Source: Ruminococcus bromii (GTDB lineage: Bacteria > Bacillota > Clostridia > Oscillospirales > Acutalibacteraceae). From it: DNA of 64,000 nt. The stretch is taken from positions 62,001 to 126,000 of the forward strand of contig NZ_NNSR01000026.1 in the NCBI RefSeq assembly GCF_002834225.1. The letters run 5' to 3'. Below are positions 62,840 through 64,000 of this stretch, in pieces (positions within the stretch are counted from its first letter, which is position 1; each line of letters opens with the position of its first letter). Made by a program: the position numbers and the translations under genes. The notes beneath the pieces are model-generated. The model saw only the letters and a program-made list of their open reading frames with translations, did no database searches and had not been told where the DNA came from.

Positions 62840-64000
62840 TCAGCTTACATCAAGCTGGTCAATATATTCGTTGCCGTGTTCTACTATATAATCTTTTCTT
62901 CCCTGAAGATTGTCACCGAGAAGAACATCAAAAATTTCCGCTGTCTGTTCTGCATCGGCAGGAAGAACCTTGATAAGTCTGCGTGACTCGGGATTCATTG
63001 TGGTAAGGTTCATCATATCGGGTTCGTTTTCGCCGAGACCTTTTGAACGCTGAATTGTGAATTTCTCCTTGCCGAGCTGTTCAATGAACTTATCCTTTTC
63101 AACCTCATCGTATGCAAAATATACATCGTTTTTGGATGTAATCTCATAAAGAGGCGATTCGGCAATAAACACCTTGCCTTCTTCAATGAGTGTAGGTGTA
63201 AGTCTGTAAAGCATGGTAAGTAAAAGTGTTCTGATCTGGAATCCGTCAACATCGGCATCGGTGCAGAGAATAATTTTGCTCCAACGAAGTGCGTTCATAT
63301 CAAAGCTTGAAAGATTCTTGTTGGCTTTTGACTTAACCTCAACACCGCAACCGAGAACCTTGAGCAAATCGGTAATGATTTCGCTCTTAAAAATCTTACC
63401 GTAGTCGGCTTTAAGGCAGTTAAGTATTTTACCTCTGATTGGCATAATTGCCTGAAAATCGGGGTTCCTTGCCTGTTTACAGGCACCGAGAGCAGAATCA
63501 CCCTCTACTATGAACAGTTCACGCTGTTCCGTGTCTTTACTTCTGCAATCGACAAATTTTGCAACACGGTTTGTTATGTCAAGATTGCCCGAAAGCTTCT
63601 TCTTTATATTAAGTCGTGTTTTCTCAGCATTTTCACGGCTGCGCTTATTGATAAGCACCTGTTCGCAAATTTTTTCTGCCTCAAGCGGATTTTCAATAAA
63701 ATAGACTTCAAGACTCTGACGGAGAAATGCAGTCATAGCGTCCTGAATACCCTTGTTTGTAACCGCCTTTTTGGTCTGGTTTTCATATGATGAAACACTT
63801 GAAAAAGACGAAATAACGCACACAAGGCTGTCCTCAACATCATCATATTTAATTTTGCTTTCGGTTTTGTTATATTTATTATTCTGTTTTAAGTAGCTGT
63901 CAATCTGGTAAACAAAGGCATTCCGCACCGCCTTATCGGGAGCGCCGCCGTGTTCAAGCCAGCTTGAGTTGTGGTAGTATTCGGTGAGATGCACTTTATT
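62840..64000 (-). CDS. parE: Type IIA DNA topoisomerase subunit B (ParE-like), 3' part
   Basis: 386 codons visible; the frame is open to the window end, so the N-terminal ATPase domain lies outside. Seen: the transducer-domain end (HLTEYYHNSSWLEHGGAPD), the TOPRIM motif LFIVEGDSALG with metal Asp residues in CTDADVDG, MPIRGKILNC and the KGLGEN(E)PDMMNLT block near the C-terminus. It forms the catalytic tetramer with the A subunit just downstream. ParE rather than GyrB is inferred from the pairing and the partner's missing GyrA-box. Confidence 0.88.
   Translation of the reverse strand, partial: NKVHLTEYYHNSSWLEHGGAPDKAVRNAFVYQIDSYLKQNNKYNKTESKIKYDDVEDSLVCVISSFSSVSSYENQTKKAVTNKGIQDAMTAFLRQSLEVYFIENPLEAEKICEQVLINKRSRENAEKTRLNIKKKLSGNLDITNRVAKFVDCRSKDTEQRELFIVEGDSALGACKQARNPDFQAIMPIRGKILNCLKADYGKIFKSEIITDLLKVLGCGVEVKSKANKNLSSFDMNALRWSKIILCTDADVDGFQIRTLLLTMLYRLTPTLIEEGKVFIAESPLYEITSKNDVYFAYDEVEKDKFIEQLGKEKFTIQRSKGLGENEPDMMNLTTMNPESRRLIKVLPADAEQTAEIFDVLLGDNLQGRKDYIVEHGNEYIDQLDVS

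Overview
This 64 kb window is a chromosomal segment of a low-GC, spore-forming Clostridia, most likely a Ruminococcus-like member of the Oscillospiraceae. The evidence is AT-rich codon use, strong GGAGG-type ribosome binding sites, sporulation and germination genes (cwlJ-gerQ, cwlD, bofA), a type I dockerin on a secreted protein, and a SCIFF/ranthipeptide locus. No rRNA or CRISPR array is present. There is one tRNA, Ser(CGA).

Layout. 0-8 kb: 3' end of an RluA-type pseudouridine synthase, then on the minus strand a membrane protein, a PASTA/YARHG receptor whose kinase domain looks dead, and the queA-tgt-yajC-TIGR04086 operon. 8-20 kb: asd-dapA-dapB (diaminopimelate/lysine), a DUF3343-cysteine desulfurase pair, cdaA-cdaR (c-di-AMP), rodA, fhs, tsaE-tsaB-rpiB, and a small XRE regulator. 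20-25 kb: an AlbA_2/Schlafen-type regulator, a transporter remnant, tRNA-Ser with a mobile-element remnant behind it, then cwlJ-gerQ. 25-34 kb: a zinc-ribbon membrane protein, hemW, prfC, an Orn/Lys/Arg decarboxylase-fold protein, the SCIFF peptide with its radical SAM maturase, and a beta-lactamase-fold hydrolase.

32.7-41.8 kb is the most notable region. feoAB is divergent from a consensus promoter and a cobalamin-type riboswitch. The riboswitch leads a secreted protein with the two modules of animal transcobalamin/intrinsic factor (DUF4430 plus an alpha/alpha toroid) ending in a dockerin, then a second DUF4430 protein, an EcfT, and a single polypeptide carrying two EcfA ATPases and an EcfS-type membrane domain. 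I read this as a corrinoid capture and uptake system.

42-50 kb: a PurF paralogue lacking the amidotransferase cysteine, map, cwlD, radA, a tyrosine recombinase and gdhA. 50.2-58.9 kb: a very AT-rich minus-strand island of small unrelated soluble, membrane and lipoprotein genes. It contains a CPBP protease, two DUF4279 copies left by a reciprocal tandem duplication, IS3- and IS30-like remnants and several broken genes. It resembles an array of orphan immunity or defence accessory genes, though that function is an inference. 59-64 kb returns to core genes: DUF4364, bofA, secG, and a type IIA topoisomerase pair (parC-like, and the 3' part of parE-like running off the window).

Many start codons were moved downstream of the longest reading frame because a clear ribosome binding site fixes them; these are noted per gene.
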